From NCBI GenBank assembly GCA_038239305.1, contig JBBSEW010000004.1, forward strand, positions 1 through 64,000: a DNA stretch of 64,000 bases. The letters run 5' to 3'. Made by a program: the position numbers and the translations under genes. Each line of letters begins with the position of its first letter. Position 1 is the first letter of the stretch. Under the pieces are notes generated by a model. The model did no database searches, was not told the DNA's origin, and saw only the letters and a program-made list of their open reading frames with translations. Origin of the DNA: JALYUA01 sp038239305. Its GTDB lineage: Bacteria > Acidobacteriota > Thermoanaerobaculia > UBA5066 > Gp7-AA6. Positions 16,635 to 24,736 of this stretch are shown here, one piece after another.

Positions 16635-17809
16635 GCGGAAGCGGCCGAGGCGTCGAGAGGCGCCGCGAGGGCGGGCAAGGCCTGAGATCCGGATGCTTTC
16701 GGCACCGGGATCGGGCTCGTGCAGCAGAAGTCGCGGCAGGCGTCGTAGAGCGTCCGGCGCTGGACGGGCTCGTAGCCGGCGTCCGCGATGATCCGTCGCA
16801 TCTCGGGCTGCGTCATCCGGTTGCGCGCGCCGGCGGCGTACACGACGTTCTCTTCGATCATGATCGACCCGAGATCGTCCGCGCCGAAGGAGAGCGAGAC
16901 CTGGCCGATCTTCGCCCCCTGCGTGACCCAGGATCCCTGGACGTGGCGGATGTTGTCGAGATACAGCCGCGACACGGCGAGTGTTTTCAGATACTCGAAA
17001 CCGCCGGCTTCGTCGACCTTCTCATCGAGCGCCGTATTCTCGCGCTGAAACGTCCAGGGGATCCACGCCGTGAAACCGCCCGTGCGATCCTGAAGCGATC
17101 GGACGACATCGAAGTGAGCGACCCGCTGGGCGTACGTCTCCCCGACGCCGAACATCATCGTGGCCGTGGTGCGCATTCCGAGCGCGTGGGCGGATTCGTG
17201 CACGTCGACCCACTTCTCGGTCGGGGCCTTCGTCAGCGACCAGATGCGCCTGCGGACGGAGTCCTCGAGAATCTCCGCGCCCCCCCCGGGAATCGATTGC
17301 AGTCCCGCGTCGCGCAGCCGCGCGATCACGTCGCGCATCGGCTGCTTCGTGATCTTCTGGAGAAAGTAGACCTCGGGCGCCGAGAGCGCGTGCAGGTGAA
17401 TCGACGGGAAGGTCGTCCGGATGAACCGGAACATCTCTTCGTAGAACGTGAACGGCAGCTCCGCGTGCACGCCGCCCTGCAGGAGCACGCCCGTCCCGCC
17501 GAGGTCGATCGTCTCCTGGATCTTTTCGCCGATCTGGTCCCACGTCAGGACGTAGGAGTCCGGGTCTTTCGAGGACGGACGGTAGAACGCGCAGAACTGG
17601 CAGCGGTAGATGCAGACGTTCGTGTAGTTGATGTTCCGGTCGACGATGTAACTCGCGACGCTCGGATCGTTCTGCCGGCGGCGCACCGCGTCGGCGGCGG
17701 AGCCGAGCGCCAGGAGGTTGCCTTCCTCGAGCAGCACGACGGCGTTCTCCGGCGAAAGCCGATCGCCCGCGAGGGTCCGTTCCAGGATTTCGGCGCTGCG
17801 CGTCGTCAC
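16631..17809 (-). CDS. mqnC: Cyclic dehypoxanthinyl futalosine synthase (menaquinone synthesis)
   Basis: A 392-residue radical-SAM enzyme that cyclises dehypoxanthine futalosine in the futalosine pathway to menaquinone. The [4Fe-4S] ligands C66, C70 and C73 sit in CIYRCQFCAFYR. LLQGGVHAELPFTFYEEM, SIPGGGAEIL and MMFGVGET are family signatures. The GTG start lies 6 bases after TAGAAT. It is the last gene of a same-strand run mqnA - two beta-propeller genes - mqnC. mqnB and mqnD are not in this window. Confidence 0.93.
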   Translation of the reverse strand: MTTRSAEILERTLAGDRLSPENAVVLLEEGNLLALGSAADAVRRRQNDPSVASYIVDRNINYTNVCIYRCQFCAFYRPSSKDPDSYVLTWDQIGEKIQETIDLGGTGVLLQGGVHAELPFTFYEEMFRFIRTTFPSIHLHALSAPEVYFLQKITKQPMRDVIARLRDAGLQSIPGGGAEILEDSVRRRIWSLTKAPTEKWVDVHESAHALGMRTTATMMFGVGETYAQRVAHFDVVRSLQDRTGGFTAWIPWTFQRENTALDEKVDEAGGFEYLKTLAVSRLYLDNIRHVQGSWVTQGAKIGQVSLSFGADDLGSIMIEENVVYAAGARNRMTQPEMRRIIADAGYEPVQRRTLYDACRDFCCTSPIPVPKASGSQALPALAAPLDASAASA

Positions 17810-17815
17810 GTCCCG

Positions 17816-17821
17816 ATTCTA
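17816..17821 (-). promoter_or_regulatory. Putative -10 box TAGAAT of mqnC
   Basis: TAGAATCGGGAC runs directly into the GTG start. It suggests mqnC can be transcribed on its own as a leaderless message. Confidence 0.4.
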
Positions 17822-17855
17822 TCCACTCGGACGAGGCCGTGCCGCCCGGCGCCGC

Positions 17856-19790
17856 TCAAGAGCCCGGACCACCCGATACCCGCGAGCGGGGTGCGGCCGA
17901 GGGCCGCGGGGGGACGACGCGCGGCGGCGGGCGATGCGAAGAGCCGACCGGAGTGTCCCGGAGGATCGTCGCTCCGAGCTCCCAGATGACTCCGCGGGCG
18001 GCCGCGAAGAGTGCGCCGTCGGAGCCCCGGACGATGACGGAGCTCACGTCCGCCGAAAGGCCGCCCGGATCGACGGCCTCGAAATTCAACCCCCCGTCGC
18101 GGCTTCGGAAAACGCCGGTGCGGGTCCCGGCGACGATGTCGCCCGTCGAGGGGTCGATCGCGATGTCCCGGATATCGCTCAGGCCCGTCGCCGGCAACGC
18201 GGTCCAGGCTCCTCCGAAATCCGCCCGCCGATACAGCCGATAGTCTCGCGCCGTCACGGCGTATACGGCGCCCGTGCGCTCGTCGATCGCGAGGCTCTGC
18301 GGCTGGCAGAACGATCCCGTCGAATCGCAGAGGGGGTCCGGAACGGGGCCTGCCGTCCAGGTCGCGCCTCCATCCGCGCTGCTGAGGTTGCCCGCGTAGA
18401 CGCGGCCGGGGCGCTCCGCATCGAACAGAACGGGATAGCCGTACTGCGTGGAAGTCCGTTTCCGTGTCAGTCCGCCGTCCGTCGAAAGGGAGAGGCCATC
18501 CAGGGCGGTGATGATCAGCCGGCGGGAGTTGTCGGGATCGATCGAGATCCTCTCCACGCCGCACAGAGGCGCCCCGACCGGCATCCACGTCTGTCCCGCG
18601 TCGGTCGTCTTCTGGAGCGCCGGACAGGAACCGGCTGAATAGAACGGAGAGAAATATTGAATGGATGGATCCCGCGGGTCGATCGCGAACGCACTACCCG
18701 GCGGCTCCCGGGAGAATTCCTCCCAGGCCCCGGATTCCGTTCGCCGGAAGATCAGACCGCCCTCCGCCCGATCGGGGATCGCAAACACGGTGTGGCCTTG
18801 TTCGAGGGCCAGCCGAAAGTGCTGGGAGCCGGGCAGACTCGTCGACGAGAGGTCGAACGACCCGAAGGCATCCGTGCTCCGCCAGACGCCGCTGCCGGCT
18901 CCGCCGAGGGCGAGGAACGGATCGGACTTCGAGACGGCGATCGAGGTCGCCGGCTCGGGAACGACGAGGCTCCATGACGAGCCCATGTCGGCGCTGCGAT
19001 AGATCCCATGATCCGTCGCATCGAACAGCACCGAGGCCCGGGCGGCCAGGCCTGTCACACGGGCGGAAGGCACGTCGCCCCCGGAAACCCACGTGCCTCC
19101 TCCGTCGAGGGTGCTCCAGATCTTCCCGTCCATCACCACGACCAGCGCGTCGGTCACGGAATCGACGACCGCCCCGGCAATCGCGCCTGGACCCGGCGAG
19201 GATCCGCGGATGGGGAAGGGGACGTTCGTCCACGTTCGTCCTCCGTCCGCCGTGCGGCGGAACGTGCCGAAGGGCGGGATCGCATAGACCGCTCCCGACG
19301 TCGCGGCAAGATACGGCGCGGGGGCCTTTCCGCCTCCGAGACCCGAATCTTCCCATCGGGCTCCGCCATCCCTCGAGACGAGGACCCCGTCGTTGAAGGG
19401 CGAAAAGATCTGCCCGGAGATGCACACGGTGTCCGGCTCGAGAGGATCGACAACGAGAGAGACCACACCGAACGAGGGAGGAATCCCGGCGAGAGTCCAG
19501 GACGCCCCGAAGTCGGACGTGCGCTCGAGCCCGCCATCCGTCAACGCGTACAGAGTCGCCGGGCTCGTCGTCGACTGCGCGAGCGCGGTGATCGATTCCC
19601 GGAGGGTCGAGATCTGCCAGGACTCTCCGCCGTCGAAGCTGCGATAAAGCCCCGTCGAGGTGCCGGCGAACGCGCGGCTCGAGTCCGACGAGTCGATGAG
19701 AAGGACGCCCGGCGCACCCGGCGGACCGGAGCTCGACCAGTGCGCCGCCGCGAGCAGGATGGCTCCCAGCAACCGCGGGATAGCCGCCAT
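17856..19790 (-). CDS. Secreted BNR/Asp-box beta-propeller protein 2
   Basis: A 644-residue exported protein built of about ten BNR-type repeats (SFDGGESW, SRDGGARW, TADGGRTW, SADMGSSW, SADGGATW and others), the sortilin/VPS10-like propeller fold. An N-terminal signal peptide (MAAIPRLLGAILLAAA) and conserved Cys pairs (SCPALQK...LCGVER; LCDSTGSFC) indicate an extracytoplasmic location. The C-terminus is Pro/Arg rich (RVVPPRPSAAPRSR). It is a full-length tandem paralogue of the next gene and its ATG overlaps that gene's stop (TGATG), so translation is coupled. The function is unknown. The longer open frame upstream is only out-of-frame reading of the paralogue. Confidence 0.8.
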   Translation of the reverse strand: MAAIPRLLGAILLAAAHWSSSGPPGAPGVLLIDSSDSSRAFAGTSTGLYRSFDGGESWQISTLRESITALAQSTTSPATLYALTDGGLERTSDFGASWTLAGIPPSFGVVSLVVDPLEPDTVCISGQIFSPFNDGVLVSRDGGARWEDSGLGGGKAPAPYLAATSGAVYAIPPFGTFRRTADGGRTWTNVPFPIRGSSPGPGAIAGAVVDSVTDALVVVMDGKIWSTLDGGGTWVSGGDVPSARVTGLAARASVLFDATDHGIYRSADMGSSWSLVVPEPATSIAVSKSDPFLALGGAGSGVWRSTDAFGSFDLSSTSLPGSQHFRLALEQGHTVFAIPDRAEGGLIFRRTESGAWEEFSREPPGSAFAIDPRDPSIQYFSPFYSAGSCPALQKTTDAGQTWMPVGAPLCGVERISIDPDNSRRLIITALDGLSLSTDGGLTRKRTSTQYGYPVLFDAERPGRVYAGNLSSADGGATWTAGPVPDPLCDSTGSFCQPQSLAIDERTGAVYAVTARDYRLYRRADFGGAWTALPATGLSDIRDIAIDPSTGDIVAGTRTGVFRSRDGGLNFEAVDPGGLSADVSSVIVRGSDGALFAAARGVIWELGATILRDTPVGSSHRPPPRVVPPRPSAAPRSRVSGGPGS

Positions 19791-21742
19791 CAGTCCCGTC
19801 CCCGGCGGTCCACCGCCTCGGACGCAGCCGGTTGCCCGGGATTCCGCCTCGGAGGAACGACGCGGGGTGTGGAACGTCTCGGTGCGGGGACCGGCGCGTC
19901 CCGAGTGATCGTCGCCCCGAGCTCCCAGACCAGGCCGCCCGCCGCGGCGAACAGAGCACCGTCGCCCGGGCGGACGAGAACGGAGTTCACCTCGGACGAG
20001 AGGGTCTCCGGGCTCACAGGTTCGAAGTGGAGTCCCCCATCGCGGCTGCGGAAGACGCCGGCGGCCGTTCCCGCGACGAGATCTCCCGTCGAGGAGTCGA
20101 CCGCGATATCGCGGATGAAAGGCGCTCCGGCCGCCGGAAGTGCGGACCAGCCGCCGCCGAAATTCAGCCGCTGCATGAGTCCGCCGCGCCGAAGGCCGTA
20201 CACGGCACCGCTGCGCTCGTCGATCGCGAGACTCTCCGCCTGGCAGAAGAGGACGCTCCCGCCGCAGAAAGCCGCTGTCACGTCCGACGTCCACGTCAGG
20301 CCGCCATCGGCGCTGCTCGAGAACCCGACATAGACGCGCCCCGGACGAGCCCCGTCGAAGACGATCGGAATCTGGACCGGGATGTCCGGCGGGAGAAACG
20401 TGCGGAGCAGGAACCGCCCGCCGTCGGTCGATACGTAGAGGCCGCTTGCGGCCGCCACGATCAGGCGGTTTGAGTCGTTCGGATCGACCGCCATGCGGTC
20501 GACGGCGCACAGGCGCGGACCCGTGGAAAGCCACGTCTTCCCCGAATCGATCGTCTTCTGAAGCGGGGGGCAGGGATCCTCCGGGGAATACGCAACGGCG
20601 TACTGAATCGCGGGGTTGAGCGGAGCGAAGGCGAAAGCCCCCGTCGATGGGAGGACCGAGAATTCTTCCCACAGCCCCGAGCCGGAGCGCCGGAAGACCG
20701 TCTCGCCGGCGAATACTGGAATCGCATAGACCAGGCCGGCCCTGTCCCGCTCGAGCCGCACGAACAGGGAGCCGAGAAAGCGTGCCGACGTCTGCGCGAA
20801 GGATTCGCCGCCGTTCTCGCTCCGCCAGACGCCGGTTCCGGCACCGGCGAGGACGGTCGATCCGTCCGGCGCGATCGCCGCGGCGGTCGCCTTCTTGGGG
20901 AGAACGTTTTCCCAGTTTGCCCCTTCGATGCTCCGAAAGACTCCCTGGGATCCGGCGGCGATCAGGAAACCGTGGACGGCCACAAACGCGCTGATACCCA
21001 ACTGCGGGGACGGACGAACGACCGACCACGGGTTCCCCGAATCCCGGCTCCGGTAAGTCGAAAAGAATCCGAACGCATAGAGGCCGGAATCGTCGCTCGC
21101 CAGAGCAAGCACACTGTCGGAGTCGTTCGTAGGAAAGACGAGCGGCAAATCCGTCCACGTCCTGCCGGAATCTTCGGTGCGCGAAACGAAGCCGGCGCTA
21201 AATACCGCGTAAACGGCCCCCTCCCCGGCCGCCACGAGAAGGAGAGGCGGGCTCCCGATGCCGGTCTGGACGATGGTCGTCCAGGTCTGCCCGCCGTCGT
21301 GGGAGGTCACGAAGTCTCCGGACAGAAATTGAGGGGCGACGGTAAAGTAGCCGGTGGCGTACAGAACGTTCGGGTCGCGCGGGTCGACGGCGAGGTCCTG
21401 GGAAGCGGAGCTCGGAACCGGCGACAAGGTCCAGGAGTCGCCGCGATCCGCCGAGCGCGCCAGGCCACCGGACGTGATCGCGTAGAGAATGGACGGATCG
21501 GAGGCCGCGATCACGAGGTGGCTGGCCTCGCCACGGAGGGACAGTTCCCACGACTTGCCGCCGTCGAAGCTCCGGCGCACCCCCTCGGCGGAGGTCGCGT
21601 AGGCGCGGGAAGCATCCTGAGGATCGAAGGCCAGACCGTTCGGAGGGCCGGGCGGGCCGGTCGTCGACCAGGTCGACGCTGCAAAAAGGAGGGGGAGCGC
21701 GAAGCGCAGGGCCAGTCCGGTCAAGAAAGCCTCTCCCGGCAT
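19790..21742 (-). CDS. Secreted BNR/Asp-box beta-propeller protein 1
   Basis: A 650-residue paralogue of the adjacent gene. The signal peptide is about residues 6-25. BNR units include SFDGGKSW (58-65), SHDGGQTW (147-154), TEDSGRTW, TIDSGKTW and SADGGLTW, spread over roughly ten blades. Cysteines C391/C412 and C493/C500 are conserved between the two paralogues and probably form disulfides. The tail is RVVPPRRNPGQP. It lies 140 bases downstream of mqnA; TATAAA (about 21766-21771) could be a -10 box. It may bind a surface polymer or glycan, but no glycosidase catalytic set is recognisable. Confidence 0.8.
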   Translation of the reverse strand: MPGEAFLTGLALRFALPLLFAASTWSTTGPPGPPNGLAFDPQDASRAYATSAEGVRRSFDGGKSWELSLRGEASHLVIAASDPSILYAITSGGLARSADRGDSWTLSPVPSSASQDLAVDPRDPNVLYATGYFTVAPQFLSGDFVTSHDGGQTWTTIVQTGIGSPPLLLVAAGEGAVYAVFSAGFVSRTEDSGRTWTDLPLVFPTNDSDSVLALASDDSGLYAFGFFSTYRSRDSGNPWSVVRPSPQLGISAFVAVHGFLIAAGSQGVFRSIEGANWENVLPKKATAAAIAPDGSTVLAGAGTGVWRSENGGESFAQTSARFLGSLFVRLERDRAGLVYAIPVFAGETVFRRSGSGLWEEFSVLPSTGAFAFAPLNPAIQYAVAYSPEDPCPPLQKTIDSGKTWLSTGPRLCAVDRMAVDPNDSNRLIVAAASGLYVSTDGGRFLLRTFLPPDIPVQIPIVFDGARPGRVYVGFSSSADGGLTWTSDVTAAFCGGSVLFCQAESLAIDERSGAVYGLRRGGLMQRLNFGGGWSALPAAGAPFIRDIAVDSSTGDLVAGTAAGVFRSRDGGLHFEPVSPETLSSEVNSVLVRPGDGALFAAAGGLVWELGATITRDAPVPAPRRSTPRVVPPRRNPGQPAASEAVDRRGRD

Positions 21743-21882
21743 CGCCGGAGTGTGTACGGGTCTTTATACGTTCAACGTCCGGTGTGCGTTGCCTCTTCCC
21801 CGGAAGGGGTTTCGCAGCGCCCGCGGCGCGTTCCTCGCAGGTGGTGACGTCGCGCCCCGCGGGACGGGATCGAGGGGGGTGG

Positions 21883-22668
21883 CTATTCCGCGAGGGCGAT
21901 GCCGTGCGAGAGAAACTCGATCGGCCTGACGGACGGGATGAGCGACAGGTCTGCCGCCAGCCGGTAGAAGAGCTCGAGACCTCCGAAGTCGGCGCGGTCA
22001 AGGTCGAAATGCAGGCTGTGCCGGAGATAGTCCTCGACCACCGCCTCCGAAAGGCCCGTCTCGGCGGACTCCTCGCGTACGAGCTCGGGGAATCGCACGC
22101 GGGCCGTTTCCCGCGATGCGAGGACGATCCTTTCCGCGAGTGCCCCGTCGGCGCCGTCCCTTACCACCCAGAACGCGAAGACGAACGAGCGCCCGGTGAA
22201 CGCCCTCCACTCCGCCGCGAGGTCGAGCACGACGCGCCCGTTCAGCCGCGCCTTCAGCGCCGGATCACCGATGACGAGCTCGGCGTCCGTATCTCCTCCC
22301 GCACCCTCGACGAACTCGGGAAACACACCGTAGCGGCGCGCGAGCAGGATCCGCGTGAGAGCCGCCGACGTCCGTGAGGCGGGATCGAGAGACACGCTCG
22401 TGATCCGTTCCCGCGAGACCTTCGAGACGAGCAGGACGGACCGCACCTCCGAGGAAGCCGCGATGCCGAGGCCCGGTATCGCCCGCAGCCCCGGAATTCG
22501 CTGGTACTCGATCGACGGAATGAGTCCGACGTCCACCTCGCCGCGCGCGAGCTTGTCGGCGCACACGGAAGGCATGTCGCGCGAGACCTCGACGCCCGGA
22601 GGCGGCTCGCGCAGGAGGCCCCAGGTGAGGGGCCGGGCGTTCAGGAAATCGACGACGGAGAAGCGCAA
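21883..22668 (-). CDS. mqnA: Chorismate dehydratase (menaquinone synthesis)
   Basis: A 261-residue MqnA of the periplasmic-binding-protein fold that converts chorismate to 3-enolpyruvylbenzoate, the first futalosine-pathway step. RFSVVDFLNARPLTWGL at the N-terminus, DVGLIPSIEYQ, LDPASRTSAALTRILLARRYG, LVIGDPAL and VFAFWVV are typical. The start was set at TTG 22668 because it begins the conserved strand and the DNA before it is the GGGAAAC repeat. No ribosome-binding site is visible, so the start is uncertain. It follows rho on the same strand. Confidence 0.88.
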   Translation of the reverse strand: MRFSVVDFLNARPLTWGLLREPPPGVEVSRDMPSVCADKLARGEVDVGLIPSIEYQRIPGLRAIPGLGIAASSEVRSVLLVSKVSRERITSVSLDPASRTSAALTRILLARRYGVFPEFVEGAGGDTDAELVIGDPALKARLNGRVVLDLAAEWRAFTGRSFVFAFWVVRDGADGALAERIVLASRETARVRFPELVREESAETGLSEAVVEDYLRHSLHFDLDRADFGGLELFYRLAADLSLIPSVRPIEFLSHGIALAE

Positions 22669-22675
22669 GGTAGTC

Positions 22676-22750
22676 GGGAAACGGGAAACGGGAAACGGGA
22701 AACGACGGAAGCGGGCCCCTTCGGTTCCCGTTTTCCGTTTTCCGTTTCCC
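22676..22750. repeat. GGGAAAC inverted repeat between rho and mqnA
   Basis: The left arm 22676-22704 is four GGGAAAC units. The right arm 22723-22750 is the near-perfect reverse complement (TTCCCGTTTTCCG and onward). The stem is about 26 pairs with two mismatches, over an 18-base loop. Related arms occur at 28990-29012 and 29749-29858. It could act as a transcript-end or processing hairpin after rho. Confidence 0.85.
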
Positions 22751-22757
22751 GCCCCGG

Positions 22758-24137
22758 CTATCCCTGGCTCATCATCGACAGGAACTCGCCGTTGCTCTTC
22801 GTCTTGTCGAGCTTCTCGGTCAGGAGCTCCATCGCCTCGACCGTCGAGAGCGGGTTCAGCACCTTGCGGAGCACCCATACGCGGTTGAGCTCCTGCTTGT
22901 CCATCAGGAGCTCTTCCTTGCGCGTGCCCGACTTGTTGATGTCGATCGCCGGGAAGACGCGCTTGTCGACGAGCTTGCGGTCGAGGTGGACTTCCATGTT
23001 TCCCGTGCCCTTGAACTCCTCGAAGATCACGTCGTCCATGCGCGATCCGGTGTCGATCAGCGCCGTCGCCATGATCGTCAGCGAGCCGCCTTCCTCGACG
23101 TTGCGCGCCGCTCCGAAGAAACGCTTGGGGCGCTGCAGGGCGTTCGAGTCCACACCGCCCGAGAGGACCTTCCCCGACGGCGGAACGATCGCGTTGTACG
23201 CGCGCGCGAGACGGGTGATCGAGTCGAGGAGGATGACGACGTCGCGCTTGTGCTCGACGAGCCGCTTCGCTTTTTCGATGACCATCTCGGCGACCTGGAC
23301 GTGCCGCGCCGCCGGCTCGTCGAACGTGGACGAGATGACCTCTCCCTTGACCGACCGCTGCATGTCGGTAACTTCTTCGGGCCGCTCGTCGATGAGCAGC
23401 ACGATGAGAGTGACTTCCGGGTGGTTCGTCGAGATCGAGTTCGCGAGCGACTGGAGCACCATCGTCTTGCCGGTGCGCGGAGCGGCGACGATCAGGCCGC
23501 GCTGGCCCTTGCCCACGGGCGCCACGAGGTCGAGGACGCGCGAGGTCATGTTCCCGAAGACCTCGAGCTTGATCCGGTTCTCGGGATAGAGCGGCGTGAG
23601 GTTGTCGAAGAAGATCTTCTCGCGGGCCACGTCGGGATGCTCGAAATTGACCGCCTCGACCTTGATGAGGGCGAAGTAGCGCTCCCCTTCCTTCGGCGGG
23701 CGGATCTGGCCCGACACGGTGTCGCCGGTGCGCAGGTCGAACTTCCGGATCTGCGAGGGGGACACGTAGATGTCGTCCGGGCCGGGCAGGTAGTTGTACT
23801 CCGGCGCGCGCAGGAATCCGAAGCCGTCCGGAAGGCACTCGAGAACGCCTTCCGAGAAGATGAGACCCTTCTTCTCCGTCTGCGCCTGGAGGATCTTGAA
23901 GATCAGATCCTGCTTGCGCATGCCCGTCGCGTTCTCGACCTCGAGGTCCTTCGCGATCTTCAGGAGCTGCGGGATCTTGATCTCGTGCAGCGCCCGGATG
24001 TCGAGGGTGTCGCCGTGCTCGATCGCGAGAGCTTCCTGCTCCTGCTCCTCGGCGGTCGTATCGGGAAGCCCTTCGGGCGGCATCGGGGGCTCGAGCGTCT
24101 GCACGTCCCCGCCGTTCGACCCTTTTCGTCTAGCCAT
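22758..24137 (-). CDS. rho: Transcription termination factor Rho
   Basis: A 459-residue hexameric RNA helicase. It has an N-terminal helical Rho_N domain (IKIPQLLKIAKDLEVENATGMRKQDLIF), an RNA-binding cold-shock fold (EGVLECLPDGFGFLRAPEYNYLPGPDDIYVS), then the ATPase with GLIVAAPRTGKT (Walker A), LIVLLIDERPEEVTDM (Walker B) and the Q- and R-loop regions. An acidic Glu/Gln-rich stretch (20-40) precedes Rho_N. The start overlaps the 3' end of engB by 8 bases. Confidence 0.97.
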   Translation of the reverse strand: MARRKGSNGGDVQTLEPPMPPEGLPDTTAEEQEQEALAIEHGDTLDIRALHEIKIPQLLKIAKDLEVENATGMRKQDLIFKILQAQTEKKGLIFSEGVLECLPDGFGFLRAPEYNYLPGPDDIYVSPSQIRKFDLRTGDTVSGQIRPPKEGERYFALIKVEAVNFEHPDVAREKIFFDNLTPLYPENRIKLEVFGNMTSRVLDLVAPVGKGQRGLIVAAPRTGKTMVLQSLANSISTNHPEVTLIVLLIDERPEEVTDMQRSVKGEVISSTFDEPAARHVQVAEMVIEKAKRLVEHKRDVVILLDSITRLARAYNAIVPPSGKVLSGGVDSNALQRPKRFFGAARNVEEGGSLTIMATALIDTGSRMDDVIFEEFKGTGNMEVHLDRKLVDKRVFPAIDINKSGTRKEELLMDKQELNRVWVLRKVLNPLSTVEAMELLTEKLDKTKSNGEFLSMMSQG

Positions 24138-24723
24138 GTGCTCTCTCCTCGCCTCGCGAGATTGCCCGGCGGATCTCCCGCCGCAGTTCGTCCAGTCCTT
24201 CGCCCGTCTTCGACGACACCGGCAAAACCGGGCCGTGGACGGCTTCGACCGCCCTCTTCGCGCGGACGCGGTCCGCGGCGCCGAGGCGATCCCACTTCGT
24301 CGCCACCACGAGCGACGGCACGCCGATCGTCTCGAGGTAGTCGCGCATCTCCACGTCCGCCGCGGCGTCCGGCACGCGCGGATCGACGAGCCTGACGGCG
24401 AGCGTCACGCGCCCGCTCCCGAAGAGCTCCTCGGCCAGCCGCGCCCAGCCCTGACGCTCTTCGGCGGACACGCGGGCGTACCCCGTTCCGGGCATGTCCG
24501 CGATGTGATGTCCCTCGCTGGTTTCATAGAAATAGATGCCCCGGGTCTTGCCCGGAGTCTTGCCCACTCGGGCCGAGGGCACTCCGAGGAGCCGGTTCAG
24601 CAGGCTCGACTTGCCGACATTCGAACGGCCCACGACGGCGACGACCGGCTGGTCGCCACGAGGGAAGTCTTCGCGCCGGTGAACCGCGGCGATCAGGGCG
24701 CCACGGCTCGGGTTCTTTTTCAA
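24130..24723 (-). CDS. engB: Ribosome biogenesis GTPase EngB/YsxC
   Basis: A 197-residue GTPase required for 50S maturation. G1 GRSNVGKSS (32-40), GKTPGKTRGI switch I, G3 DMPGTGYA, G4 ATKWD and the SSKTGEG G5 are present. G3 is usually DLPGYGYA; the Tyr to Thr change is minor. The start is TTG at 24723 preceded by CCGGAG. It sits 13 bases after lon and overlaps rho. Confidence 0.93.
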   Translation of the reverse strand: MKKNPSRGALIAAVHRREDFPRGDQPVVAVVGRSNVGKSSLLNRLLGVPSARVGKTPGKTRGIYFYETSEGHHIADMPGTGYARVSAEERQGWARLAEELFGSGRVTLAVRLVDPRVPDAAADVEMRDYLETIGVPSLVVATKWDRLGAADRVRAKRAVEAVHGPVLPVSSKTGEGLDELRREIRRAISRGEERAHG

Positions 24724-24736
24724 ACGCTCCGGCCGC

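Noticed and set aside
15131..17989. 952-codon plus-strand frame over sixA, kinase 1 and mqnC
   Set aside because: Crosses three recognised genes in other frames and has shadow composition.
19791..21158. N-terminal extension of propeller protein 2 by 456 codons
   Set aside because: This part is propeller 1 read out of frame; the signal peptide at 19790 marks the true start.
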